From positions 1 through 64,000 of the forward strand of contig NZ_JAGGOS010000053.1 of assembly GCF_018614205.1 (NCBI RefSeq): a DNA stretch of 64,000 nucleotides, given 5' to 3'. The notes below the pieces were generated by a model. That model did not search any database, had not been told where the DNA came from, and saw only the letters and a program-made list of their open reading frames with translations. The stretch comes from Streptomyces sp. ISL-36 (GTDB taxonomy: Bacteria > Actinomycetota > Actinomycetes > Streptomycetales > Streptomycetaceae). The translations under genes and the position numbers were made by a program. This document shows, in pieces, positions 26,381 to 34,983 of this stretch (position 1 is its first letter; each line of letters starts with the position of its first letter).

Positions 26381-26887
26381 GTGATCACGCGCACAGAGGA
26401 GTTGGGCCCTTCGGGGCTCGCCTCCGCGCTCGTAGCAGCGGGCGCTCTGGAATCCGACTGGCTCGACGCGTTCAAGGCCGTACCGCGAGACCTGTTCGTT
26501 CCTGACCGGATCTGGCCGGGTATCCCGGACGGCACCCGGCAGACTCCCCTGGTGGATCGCGACAGCGACCCTCACGCTTGGTTCGCGGCCGTCTACTCGG
26601 ACTTACCGGGGGCGTTCTGGTCGGTCGAGCGGTACGACGATGGTGGGTACACCCTGTGGACGTACAGCAAGGACACGAAGTCGTGGGCGTCGGCTGACTA
26701 CGAGCCGGACGCGCGCGAGTTCGAGGTGGTGCAGTCCGGCCCACGGAAGCTGTGGGACGAGACAGAGGCCGCGTACCGCTGGTGGGCGGAGCAGGGGCGC
26801 CCCGGATTTGATCGGTTCGGTCTGACCGTGGGCCCGAGGTCGCAGACGGCATGGCTCGATCGAGCGAGCAACCCCGTCTCCGGCTGA
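26381..26887 (+). pseudogene. PIMT-like methyltransferase lacking its catalytic core
   Basis: 168 aa. The first 80 residues (LASALVAAGALESDWLDAFK, AVPRDLFVPDRIW, WFAAVYSDLP) match the N-terminus, and the last 60 (VVQSGPRKLWDETEAAYRWW, GRPGFDRFGLTV, TAWLD) the C-terminus, of a streptomycete protein-isoaspartate-methyltransferase-like family that is normally about 380 aa. The SAM-binding Rossmann core (VLEIGTGTGYNAALL-type motif) is absent, with the ends joined in frame near residue 75. So it cannot methylate as it stands. Family comparison is from memory. GTG 26381 follows GAGGA. Confidence 0.6.
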
Positions 26888-26917
26888 CCTCGCGGCATCG
26901 TCCGGACACGACGAAAT

Positions 26918-26954
26918 CGCCCCCCTCCCACGCCCGTAGGCGCGGAAGGGGGCG
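26918..26954 (+). terminator. Terminator hairpin
   Basis: CGCCCCC (26918-26924) / GGGGGCG (26948-26954) enclosing CGCC-CGTA-GGCG. The rest of the 359-bp gene-free stretch 26888-27246 shows no ORF, RNA gene or repeat that I can support. Confidence 0.7.
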
Positions 26955-27246
26955 TTGCCGTTCATCGGTTGGCGAGCGGGGCCGCGTTCCGGAACGACGC
27001 ATACGAGCTCAGCGCCCTGTACCGCTGTGGAGGGTGCCGATTCGGCACGAGCCTGAACACGAGGCGTCGAGGCGGCACCACCGAGTCGGGCATCGGACGG
27101 GCTTCGGGCCGACAGATGTGAGATTCGCCCCTCTTGGGAGCCGGACCCTTGGGCCAGCTCCGCCGAGCCCGAAGCCCCGGCGCTCCACGCTCTCGCGGAG
27201 TAAGACGAGACGCTTTCAGGCGTACTGATGTGCGACACTCCGCCTC

Positions 27247-27900
27247 ATGCTGGGTGTCACCGATCTGCCGACCTATCTCGCGGGCCTCGTCCTCATCATC
27301 CTTCTGCCGGGGCCGAACTCGCTGTACGTGCTGTCCGTCGCCGCCCGCAAGGGCGCCCGGACCGGGTACCGGGCCGCCGCCGGCGTCTTCACCGGCGACG
27401 CGGTCCTGATGACGCTGGCCGCGCTCGGCGCGGCCTCGCTGCTCCAGACCACGCCCCTGCTCTTCATGATCGTGAAGTACGCGGGCGCGGGCTATCTGAC
27501 CTGGATGGCGATCGGCATGCTGCGGGCCGCGTGGAGCATGTGGCGCTCCTGTGGGGAGACCTCGGCCGAGGAGCCCCCGGAGACGGCGGGCGCTCCCGGC
27601 GAGAACCCGTACCGCCGTGCGTTGGTCATCAGCCTCTTCAACCCGAAGGCGATCCTCTTCCTGATCTCGTTCTTCGTGCAGTTCGTCGACCCCGGGTACG
27701 CCTACCCCGCGCTCTCCTTCCTGGTGCTCGGCACCCTGCTCCAGCTCGGCAGCTTCCTCTACCTCACGACGCTGATATTCGGCGGGACACGGCTCGCGGC
27801 CGCGTTCCGGCGCCGCAGGCGGCTCTCGGCGGGGGCGACCTCCGCGGCGGGCGCGCTCTTCCTCGGCTTCGCCGCGAAGCTCTCGCTCAGCAGCGCCTGA
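27247..27900 (+). CDS. LysE/RhtB-family exporter
   Basis: 217 aa membrane protein with about six helices; the family signature is at the N-terminus (LVLIILLPGPNSLYVLSVAA, with PGPN) and in the centre (NPYRRALVISLFNPKAILFLISFF). Members export amino acids such as leucine, threonine or homoserine. The MerR regulator 51 bp downstream could be co-transcribed. Substrate not predictable. Confidence 0.93.
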   Translation: MLGVTDLPTYLAGLVLIILLPGPNSLYVLSVAARKGARTGYRAAAGVFTGDAVLMTLAALGAASLLQTTPLLFMIVKYAGAGYLTWMAIGMLRAAWSMWRSCGETSAEEPPETAGAPGENPYRRALVISLFNPKAILFLISFFVQFVDPGYAYPALSFLVLGTLLQLGSFLYLTTLIFGGTRLAAAFRRRRRLSAGATSAAGALFLGFAAKLSLSSA

Positions 27901-27951
27901 CCGGCCCCGCTTGACCCTGACACCGTGTGAGGCGGTGCCGTAGGAGTCGTC

Positions 27952-28770
27952 ATGTTCACCATCGGAGACTTCGCCCGGCACGGGCGGGTGTCGGTCCGCA
28001 TGCTGCGTCACTACGACGCCATCGGACTGCTGCGCCCGGCCCATGTCGACCCGCACAGCGGCTACCGCTTCTACGAGGCGGACCAGCTCGCGCGCCTCAA
28101 CCGCGTGATCGCGCTCAAGGAGCTCGGCTTCACCCTCGAACAGGTGGGGTCGATCCTCGACGAGCAGGTCGGCGCCGAGGAACTGCGCGGGATGCTGCGC
28201 CTGCGCCAGGCCGAGCTGGAGACGGCCCTGGCGGAGGCGGCGGGACGGCTTGCCCGCGTCGGCGCGCGGCTCCGAGCCATCGAGAGCGAGGGACACATGT
28301 CCACACAGGACGTCGTGATCAAGAAGGTTCCGCCGGTCCGCCTCGCCGAGCTGAGCGGCGTGGCCGCGAGCTTCGGCCCCGGCGACATCGGACCGGTCAT
28401 CCAGCCGCTGTACGACGAGCTCTGCGCCCGTCTGGAGGCGGCGGGCGTCACCGGCTTCGGGCCGGGGATCGCGTACTACGAGGACGCCGGCAGGGGCGAC
28501 GGCTCAGTCGTCGTGCACGCCGGTATGACGGTCCCGGCCGGGGCCGCGGCGGAGGGCGTCGACCTCGTCGTCCTGCCGGCTCTGGAGGCGGCGACGGTCG
28601 TCCACCGGGGCTCGATGGACGACATCCTGCCGACCGCCCAGACCCTGGCCACCTGGATCGACACGAACGGCTACCGCTCGGTGGGCTACGCGCGCGAGCT
28701 GTATCTGGAGTGCCCGGAGGACCGGGCGAAGTGGGTGACGGAGATCCAGGAGCCCGTCGTCCCCGCGTAG
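27952..28770 (+). CDS. MerR-family regulator with GyrI-like effector domain
   Basis: 272 aa. MerR winged helix at 1-70 (FTIGDFARHGRVSVRMLRHY, YRFYEADQLARLNRVIALKE), a coiled-coil at about 75-115, and a C-terminal GyrI-like/AraC effector-binding domain (about 120-270; VVIKKVPPVRLAELSGVAAS). This is the BmrR/TipA-like design for sensing small hydrophobic compounds. It has no metal-binding Cys. ATG 27952. Confidence 0.92.
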   Translation: MFTIGDFARHGRVSVRMLRHYDAIGLLRPAHVDPHSGYRFYEADQLARLNRVIALKELGFTLEQVGSILDEQVGAEELRGMLRLRQAELETALAEAAGRLARVGARLRAIESEGHMSTQDVVIKKVPPVRLAELSGVAASFGPGDIGPVIQPLYDELCARLEAAGVTGFGPGIAYYEDAGRGDGSVVVHAGMTVPAGAAAEGVDLVVLPALEAATVVHRGSMDDILPTAQTLATWIDTNGYRSVGYARELYLECPEDRAKWVTEIQEPVVPA

Positions 28771-28792
28771 GCGCACGCCGGGATCTCGCCCG

Positions 28793-28830
28793 CGCCCCCT
28801 CACCCCGCCCCCCTCACCCCGCCCCCTCAC
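28793..28830. repeat. CCCCTCAC short repeats
   Basis: Three copies of a C-rich unit containing CCCCTCACCCCG between two convergent genes; could stall or terminate transcription. Confidence 0.4.
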
Positions 28831-30200
28831 TTCATCAGCGCCCGCTTCAGCCGCAGTGCCCGGCGCGCCAGGCGGCGGACTTTCGGGTGGCGGGGGAGGG
28901 GGAGGCCGCCGGGCAGGCCGAGGACGGTGAGACGGCGACGCTTGAAGTACGGACGGGTCCGCTCCGCGAGGGGGCCCGAGAGGTGGCGGACCGCCGCCCC
29001 CCGCAGGTCCGGGCGGATCTTGGGCTGCATCGCGAAGCCGACGGCGGCCACCAGGTCCGCCAGAACTTCGCCGTCCGGGGCGGCGGGCGCCTCCCCGCCC
29101 TCAAGATCGGGGATCAGGGCGTCGACGAGGGTCACCGGGACGCGGTTGCTGTTCTGGTACGGCGTCAGCCGCTCCAGGAGCGTCCCGGTCCCGACCCTGG
29201 CCACCGGGATGCCGTAGAGGGCGCGGGCCGTGAAAAGCCCGGTGGAGAAGCAGCCCACCACCAGCGCCGGGCGCAGCTCCCGGTACGCCGCCTCGGCGAG
29301 CACCGGCCGGTCGAGAACGGTCAGTTCGGCGCCGGCGCGCTCGGCCTCCTCGGCCAGCCTCCGCGTCCAGGCGTCCGGGGCCGTCGGATGCGGCTTGAAG
29401 ACGAGTCGCCGATGCCCGCGGGCCACCGCGCCCCAGACCATCCGTACATGCAGCTGCTCCTCCTCCTCGGGCGTGAGGATCGACAGTGCGGCCAGGTACT
29501 GGCCGAGCAGCAGCGCCGGGCCCCCCTCCGTCCCGGCGGCCTCGACTGCGGCCTCCCCGGCGGCCTCGGTGGCGGTCTCGCCGGCGGCCTCCGCGATGGT
29601 CCCGGCGGTACTCTCCGCCAGCTCCGCGACCACCTTCGTGAACGCCTCTGTCGGCACCACCGTCGCCGCCGGCCCGAACTCCGCGAGCAGCAGCGGCGCG
29701 AGCCCCGGCACCAGGTCGAGGTGGAACAGCCGGCGCACCCGCTCGCCGACCAGCGGGTCGATCTTGTTCCGGGTCGGGCCGTAGCTCATCAGCCCGTCCG
29801 CGTACACGTCGAGCGGCGCCTCGGGGAACAGCCGGGCGACCGTCAGCGCCGGCGTCACCTGCACCGATTCCAGAGCGAGTTCGATCCGGTCGTCGCCGAG
29901 CCCCCACAGCAGCCGCAGATGCCGCTCCAGGAGCGGCAGGTCGTCGGCGCGCGGCGTCCAGCCGGCGGGGTGGAGCGGGGAGATCGCCGCGTTCCAGGAC
30001 AGTACGGCGTCGAAGCGGCCACGCAGCTTCTCGAAGCCGGGCATCTCGTCCAGGGCGGGCGTCGTCTCCGGCACCGCCGCGTTGTTGGCGATCAGCAGCA
30101 GCCGCCGGTCCGCCGGTCCGAAGCAGCCGCTGTCCAGGGCCGCGGCCAGCGTCGTCGCACCGTAGAGGGTGGAGGCGTAGAAGATCTGGGTGGTCCTCAC
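28827..30200 (-). CDS. Polysialyltransferase-family protein
   Basis: 457 aa member of the alpha-2,8-polysialyltransferase family (POLYST). It opens with TTQIFYASTLYGATTLAAAL and has the later motifs GHRRLVFKPHPTAPDAW and VVGCFSTGLFTARALYGIP, matching the conserved KPHP and S/T-S/T-G-type blocks of these enzymes. Residues about 215-240 are an Ala/Glu/Thr repeat insert (AEAAGETATEAAGEAAVEAA). Start GTG 30200 overlaps the upstream glycosyltransferase stop (GTGA). Expected to polymerise a nonulosonic acid at the cytoplasmic face of the membrane. Confidence 0.85.
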   Translation of the reverse strand: MRTTQIFYASTLYGATTLAAALDSGCFGPADRRLLLIANNAAVPETTPALDEMPGFEKLRGRFDAVLSWNAAISPLHPAGWTPRADDLPLLERHLRLLWGLGDDRIELALESVQVTPALTVARLFPEAPLDVYADGLMSYGPTRNKIDPLVGERVRRLFHLDLVPGLAPLLLAEFGPAATVVPTEAFTKVVAELAESTAGTIAEAAGETATEAAGEAAVEAAGTEGGPALLLGQYLAALSILTPEEEEQLHVRMVWGAVARGHRRLVFKPHPTAPDAWTRRLAEEAERAGAELTVLDRPVLAEAAYRELRPALVVGCFSTGLFTARALYGIPVARVGTGTLLERLTPYQNSNRVPVTLVDALIPDLEGGEAPAAPDGEVLADLVAAVGFAMQPKIRPDLRGAAVRHLSGPLAERTRPYFKRRRLTVLGLPGGLPLPRHPKVRRLARRALRLKRALMK

Positions 30201-31207
30201 GCGGCGACCTCCGTACTCGCGGCGCGGGCGATGGGGCTCGCGTCCGCGCCCGCACGGCGGCGACGCAGTTTGCGCAGGACGGCCGCCCGCTGCTCGTCCA
30301 TCGAGGCCAGCGCCTCGCCGAGCACGTCCTGCGGCATGCGCCGCAGCGCCGCCGTACTCATCGCCCGCAATTGCTTCGCCACCGCCGGTTCGAATCGTTC
30401 CACGGAGGAGATGTGGTGGGAAATGAGAGCGCAATAAGTACGGACGGCCTTCGGGAGAAGCCGGTCCGCGTCTCTGTCGTTCGCGGTTTCCTCGATCACC
30501 TGATCGAAAGCGCGAATGAAATCCAGCTGACGGATATCGCCGATCTGTGTGAGCGATGTGGAGACTCCCCGCCGGTAGAAGATTCCCAGCGTGCTCACCG
30601 CGGCGAAGGAATCCGCCTCCCGGTGCAGTTTCCAGATCCACGGCCGGTCCTCCGCCGTCCGCAGGCCGGGCGTGAAGTGCAGCAGCCCGCGGTCGAGCAG
30701 CCGCCGGTGGTACATCCCGGCCCAGGCGTACGGATAGTCCACGGACGTCGTCCGGTCGGCCGGCAGGATCGCGTCCCGGGGCCGCAGCACCTCGCCGCGC
30801 CGCCCGATCGGCGAGCGGCGCACCGACCGGGTCCTGCCCGTGCTGCGCACATGGTCGGTACGGAGGAAGTCGCAGCCCAGCTCGTCCATGGACGCCACCA
30901 GCCGGTCGTAGAAGCCGGGCGCGAGCCAGTCGTCCCCGTCGAGGAAGGCCAGGTAGCGGCCGCGGGCGGCGTCCAGTCCGGTGTTGCGCGCGGTGGCCAG
31001 CCCCTCGTTGCGTTCGTGTCTGATCAGGACCGCCCCCGGGAGCTCGCGCCCGGCCCGTTCGAGGAGCTCCGTCGTGCCGTCCGTCGAGCAGTCGTCGACA
31101 AGAAGGAACTCGAAGTCCTCGCGGGCGTTGGCGCGCAGGCTTTTGAGGGTGTCCAGGGCGTATGTCTGCACGTTGAAGAACGGCACGACGACGGAGAGCT
31201 TGACCAC
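30197..31207 (-). CDS. Family 2 glycosyltransferase
   Basis: 336 aa GT-A glycosyltransferase. LSVVVPFFNVQTYALDTLKS at the start, then FLLVDDCSTDGTTELLERAG and LAFLDGDDWLAPGFYDRLV with the DxD-like metal motif. Such enzymes begin or decorate surface polymers. GTG 31207 is used because the family begins with that beta strand; residues encoded upstream have no homology. First gene of the leftward unit in the nonulosonic acid locus. Confidence 0.92.
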   Translation of the reverse strand: MVKLSVVVPFFNVQTYALDTLKSLRANAREDFEFLLVDDCSTDGTTELLERAGRELPGAVLIRHERNEGLATARNTGLDAARGRYLAFLDGDDWLAPGFYDRLVASMDELGCDFLRTDHVRSTGRTRSVRRSPIGRRGEVLRPRDAILPADRTTSVDYPYAWAGMYHRRLLDRGLLHFTPGLRTAEDRPWIWKLHREADSFAAVSTLGIFYRRGVSTSLTQIGDIRQLDFIRAFDQVIEETANDRDADRLLPKAVRTYCALISHHISSVERFEPAVAKQLRAMSTAALRRMPQDVLGEALASMDEQRAAVLRKLRRRRAGADASPIARAASTEVAA

Positions 31208-31261
31208 GCGCTCGACGCTAGGCGCCGCTCCGGCATTCGTTCTGACCGATGGAGGGATGTT

Positions 31262-31340
31262 CGGTGAACACGAAGCGGCAGGCCGCTTAACCACCTTCGA
31301 CCCCGCCCTTTTTCAGGGCGAGTAGTGGCGCTGTTCACCG
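31262..31340. promoter_or_regulatory. Divergent promoter region with inverted CGGTGAACA sites
   Basis: CGGTGAACA (31262-31270) and its inverse TGTTCACCG (31332-31340) face each other across 61 bp, one near each divergent gene. Between them lies a palindrome AAGCGGC-AG-GCCGCTT (31273-31288). Candidate shared operators for the glycopolymer locus. Confidence 0.5.
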
Positions 31341-31394
31341 TTTGTTGTGGCCCAGTTGGGCCGGGAAACGGAATGGCTCTCTAGCGTCCTCGGC

Positions 31395-32762
31395 GTGCCA
31401 GCAAGTACCGAACAGGCGGTACGCGTCGCCGTACTCGCCGATTCCGACACCCGGTGGAAATGGGGCGCGCTCACCGCGCGCAGAATCACCACCGGGATCA
31501 CCACCGGGGCCCCGAGGCGGGCGGCGGCCGAGGTCGAGGCCCCCGCCGCCGAACCCACGGGCTTCCTCCTGCGCGGACGAGCCACCCCCACCCCGCGCCA
31601 GCTCGCCGAGACCGGCGTGTCCACGACGCCCCCGCGCGAGGTGACGGGCGCCGGGTTCCTCCGTGAGCTCCGCGACGCGGCGGCCCGCGGGGAGGGATAC
31701 GACGTCGTCGTCCTCGCCCTCGTCGGCGGCACGGTCCGCGCCGTCCTGGAGGGCATCGCCGAACTGGCCCTGGAGCGGCGCCCGGTGATCGTCACCGGCT
31801 ACGTCGGAGTCGTCTACGAGAAGCTCGCCGACGGGCTGCTGCTGCGCCACGGCGCGGACGTCGTCCTCGCCAACTCGCGTCATGACGCCGAGCGTTTCCG
31901 CGCGGTGTACGGAGGGGTGGGCGCCGACGCCTCCTCGGTGGTGGAGGCCGCGCTGCCGTTCCTCGGCGGCGCGCCCTACGCTCCCGAGGCCGGACGGGAC
32001 ACCCTGGTGTTCGCGGCCCAGCCCTCGGTGCCGGCCGGCCGCACCGAGCGGACCTACCTGCTCCGCAGGCTCGTCGAGCACGCCCGGCTCCACCCGCGGC
32101 GCGAGGTGCTGCTCAAGCTCCGCTCCAAGCCCGGCGAGCACACGACGCACCTGGAGGAACTCCCGTACCAGCGGCTCGTGCGCGATCTCGACCCGCCGCC
32201 CAACTTCCGGCTCGTCTACGGGCACATGGGCGAGATCCTCGACCGCACCGACCTGCTGGTCACGGTCTCCTCGACCGCCGCGCTCGAAGCCCTGCACCGG
32301 CGCATCCCGACGGCGATCCTCAGCGATCTCGGCGTGCGCGAGGTCCTCGGCAACCACCACTTCATCGGCTCCGGGCTGCTGACCTCCTTCGACCGGCTCG
32401 ACGCGGAGGTGCGCCCGGAGCCGGACGAGGAGTGGCTCGGACGCCAGGGCGTCGCCGCCGGGGGTCTCCCCACGCCGCCCGGCGCAGGTCGAGGTTCGTA
32501 CGAGACGGCCTTCGACGCGGCCCGTGCGCGCGTCCGGGAACTCCTCGCCCGGCCCGAACTGCCCCCGATCACCCCCTACTACACAGCGGAGACGGCCCCC
32601 GGGTACCTGCCCGGGATCCTCGCCCGCCACCGCCTCGACGTGACCGCCCCGGAGCCCCGCGACAGCGGGCTGCGGCGGGTGGTCCGGGAGGCGGCGCGGG
32701 GCGCGTACCGCCATGGCGTGCAGCGCGTGGCCCCCGTCATCCGGCGCCTGGGAGAACTCTGA
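31395..32762 (+). CDS. Putative glycosyltransferase (DUF6716-like)
   Basis: 455 aa GT-B-like protein that starts VRVAVLADSDTRWKWGALTA, with later blocks VVLALVGGTVRAVLEGIAEL, PVIVTGYVGVVYEKLADG, and DLLVTVSSTAALEALHRRIP, the last like the acceptor/donor site of polysialyl- and glycosyltransferases. GTG 31395 is taken; the upstream codons are not conserved-looking. It overlaps the CMP-sugar synthetase gene by one base (TGATG). Likely builds the nonulosonic-acid polymer; acceptor unknown. Confidence 0.78.
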   Translation: MPASTEQAVRVAVLADSDTRWKWGALTARRITTGITTGAPRRAAAEVEAPAAEPTGFLLRGRATPTPRQLAETGVSTTPPREVTGAGFLRELRDAAARGEGYDVVVLALVGGTVRAVLEGIAELALERRPVIVTGYVGVVYEKLADGLLLRHGADVVLANSRHDAERFRAVYGGVGADASSVVEAALPFLGGAPYAPEAGRDTLVFAAQPSVPAGRTERTYLLRRLVEHARLHPRREVLLKLRSKPGEHTTHLEELPYQRLVRDLDPPPNFRLVYGHMGEILDRTDLLVTVSSTAALEALHRRIPTAILSDLGVREVLGNHHFIGSGLLTSFDRLDAEVRPEPDEEWLGRQGVAAGGLPTPPGAGRGSYETAFDAARARVRELLARPELPPITPYYTAETAPGYLPGILARHRLDVTAPEPRDSGLRRVVREAARGAYRHGVQRVAPVIRRLGEL

Positions 32763-34075
32763 TGACCACCACGACGACCACGACCACGACCACGACCACG
32801 ACCGCCACCGTCCTCGCCGTGATCCCCGCGCGGGGCGGCTCGAAGGGCGTCCCCGCGAAGAACCTCGCCCAGGTCGCGGGCAGCCCGCTGGTCTCGCGCG
32901 CCGTCCGGGCCTGCCTGGGCGCCCGCCTGGTCACCGACGTCGTCGTCTCCACGGACGACGCGGAGATCGCGGCGGCGGCCCGCGCCGCGGGAGCGGAGGT
33001 GGTCCACCGCCCGGCGGCGCTCGCCGGCGACACGGCCACCAGCGAGTCGGCGGTCCTGCACGCGATGGACGCCTTCGAGGCGACCCACGGCCGCCGCGTC
33101 GACGTGGTCCTGCTGGTCCAGTGCACCAGCCCCTTCCTCACCTCCGCCGAGGTGAGCGGCACGGTCGAGAAGATCACCGGTGGTGCGGCGGACACGGCGC
33201 TCACGGTGGCCCCGACCCACGGCTTCCTGTGGCGCGAGACGCCCGACGCGCCCCGCGTACCCGAGATGCCCCACGCGCCCGACGCGCCCCGCGTACCCGA
33301 GATGCCCGACGCGCCCCGCGTACCCGAGATGCCCCACGCGCCCGACGCGCACGGGGTCAACCACGACAAGGCCCACCGGCCCCGCCGTCAGGACCGGCAG
33401 CCCGAGTACCTGGAGACCGGGGCCGTCTACGCCATGGCCGCCGACGGCTTCCGCACCCACGGTCACCGCTTCTTCGGCCGCACCGGTCTCGTCGTCACCG
33501 ACCCCGCCCGGGTCCTGGAGGTCGACGACCCGCACGACCTCGCCCGAGCCCGCGCGCTCGCCCCGCTGCTCGACGCCGCCACCACGCCGGTACGCGCCGA
33601 CGTCGACGCCGTCGTCCTCGACTTCGACGGCACCCAGACCGACGACCGGGTCCACATCGACGCCGACGGACGGGAGTTCGTCTCCGTCCACCGCGGCGAC
33701 GGCCTCGGCATCGCCGCCCTGCGCCGTGCCGGGCTCCCGGTCCTGATCCTCTCCACCGAGCGCAACGCCGTCGTCGCCGCCCGTGCCCGCAAGCTCAGGA
33801 TCCCCGTCCTGCACGGCATCGAGCGCAAGGACCTCGCCCTCAAGCAGTGGTGCGAGGACGAGGGCATCGACCCCCAGCGCGTGCTCTATGCGGGCAACGA
33901 CGTCAATGACCTCCCGTGCTTCCACCTCGTCGGCTGGCCCGTCGCGGTGGCCAGCGCCCATGACTCCGTACGGGCCGCCGCCCGCGCGGTCACCCTCACC
34001 CCCGGTGGCGCGGGAGCCGTCCGCGAGATCGCGGGCTGGCTCCTCGGGCCCGAGCTCCACACCCCCAACTCCTAA
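32762..34075 (+). CDS. Bifunctional CMP-nonulosonate synthetase / HAD phosphatase
   Basis: 437 aa fusion. Residues about 15-260 are an acylneuraminate cytidylyltransferase (VLAVIPARGGSKGVPAKNLA; PEYLETGAVYAM), which activates sialic/Kdn acids as CMP-sugars. Residues about 278-437 are a KdsC-like HAD phosphatase (VLDFDGTQTDD; ILSTERN; NDVNDLPCF) that would remove the 9-phosphate. The N-terminus has 13 consecutive Thr coded by ACC/ACG, and a 12-residue repeat insert (PDAPRVPEMPHA) interrupts the cytidylyltransferase at about residues 161-197. Start ATG 32762 after GGGAGAA. Confidence 0.9.
   Translation: MTTTTTTTTTTTTTATVLAVIPARGGSKGVPAKNLAQVAGSPLVSRAVRACLGARLVTDVVVSTDDAEIAAAARAAGAEVVHRPAALAGDTATSESAVLHAMDAFEATHGRRVDVVLLVQCTSPFLTSAEVSGTVEKITGGAADTALTVAPTHGFLWRETPDAPRVPEMPHAPDAPRVPEMPDAPRVPEMPHAPDAHGVNHDKAHRPRRQDRQPEYLETGAVYAMAADGFRTHGHRFFGRTGLVVTDPARVLEVDDPHDLARARALAPLLDAATTPVRADVDAVVLDFDGTQTDDRVHIDADGREFVSVHRGDGLGIAALRRAGLPVLILSTERNAVVAARARKLRIPVLHGIERKDLALKQWCEDEGIDPQRVLYAGNDVNDLPCFHLVGWPVAVASAHDSVRAAARAVTLTPGGAGAVREIAGWLLGPELHTPNS
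32765..32803 (+). repeat. ACC/ACG microsatellite coding poly-Thr
   Basis: Thirteen threonine codons in a row, mostly alternating ACG-ACC hexamers, right after the start codon of the CMP-sugar synthetase gene. Changes in copy number would keep the frame. Confidence 0.9.
33242..33352 (+). repeat. In-frame 27/36-bp repeats inside the CMP-sugar synthetase gene
   Basis: The unit CCCGACGCGCCCCGCGTACC recurs at 33242, 33278 and 33305, with a partial fourth at 33341. It codes PDAPRVPEMPHA-type repeats. Confidence 0.9.
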
Positions 34076-34089
34076 GGACAGCAGGAACC

Positions 34090-34983
34090 ATGAGCACCCG
34101 TCTTCGCACCTTCGGCAGCAAGACCGCCGGCCCCGGCCGCCCCGTCTACATCACCGGTGAGATCGGCATCAACCACAACGGTGACCTCGAGAACGCCATC
34201 GCGCTGATCGACGTGGCCGCCGACGCCGGCTGCGACGCCGTGAAGTTCCAGAAGCGCACGCCCGAGATCTGCACCCCGCGCGACCAGTGGGACGTCGAGC
34301 GCGACACCCCCTGGGGCCGGATGACGTACATCGACTACCGCCACCGCGTCGAGTTCGGCGAGGACGAGTACCGCGCCATCGACGAGCACTGCGAGAAGCG
34401 CGGCATCGACTGGTTCGCCTCCCCGTGGGACACCGAGGCGGTCGCCTTCCTGGAGAAGTTCGACGTCCCGGCCCACAAGGTCGCCTCCGCCTCCCTCACG
34501 GACGACGAGCTGCTCCGCGCCCTGCGCGCCACCGGCCGCACGGTCATCCTCTCCACCGGCATGTCCACCCCGAAGCAGATCCGGCACGCCGTCGAGGTGC
34601 TCGGCAGCGACAACATCCTGCTCTGCCACGCCACCTCGACGTACCCGGCCAAGGCCGAGGAGCTCAACCTCCGGGTGATCAACACCCTGAAGGAGGAGTA
34701 CCCGAACGTGCCGATCGGCTACTCCGGCCACGAGACCGGTCTGCAGACCACCCTCGCCGCCGTCGCCCTGGGCGCCGCCTTCGTCGAGCGCCACATCACC
34801 CTCGACCGCGCCATGTGGGGCTCCGACCAGGCCGCCTCCGTCGAGCCGCAGGGTCTGCAGCGCCTGGTCCGTGACATCCGCACCATCGAGACCGCGCTCG
34901 GTGACGGCGTCAAGAAGGTCTACGAGTCGGAGCTCGGCCCCATGAAGAAGCTCCGCCGGGTCCAGGGGCTCGTCGCCGCATGA
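34090..34983 (+). CDS. NeuB-type nonulosonic acid synthase, no SAF domain
   Basis: 297 aa TIM-barrel synthase that condenses phosphoenolpyruvate with a hexose (ManNAc or mannose, or the 6-phosphate). Motifs: ITGEIGINHNGDLENAIAL, DAVKFQKRTPEIC, FASPWDTEAVAF, ILSTGMSTPKQI, LCHATSTYPA, GYSGHETGL, VERHITLDRAMWGSDQAAS. The C-terminal antifreeze-like SAF domain of most NeuB proteins (about 345 aa) is absent. Kdn is a likely product because Kdn-containing teichulosonic acids are known in Streptomyces walls; that is inference. ATGA overlap with the next gene. Confidence 0.92.
   Translation: MSTRLRTFGSKTAGPGRPVYITGEIGINHNGDLENAIALIDVAADAGCDAVKFQKRTPEICTPRDQWDVERDTPWGRMTYIDYRHRVEFGEDEYRAIDEHCEKRGIDWFASPWDTEAVAFLEKFDVPAHKVASASLTDDELLRALRATGRTVILSTGMSTPKQIRHAVEVLGSDNILLCHATSTYPAKAEELNLRVINTLKEEYPNVPIGYSGHETGLQTTLAAVALGAAFVERHITLDRAMWGSDQAASVEPQGLQRLVRDIRTIETALGDGVKKVYESELGPMKKLRRVQGLVAA

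Noticed and set aside
26888..27246. tRNA or integration site in the gap after the accessory patch
   Set aside because: No cloverleaf, T-loop sequence, integrase or direct-repeat boundary was found.
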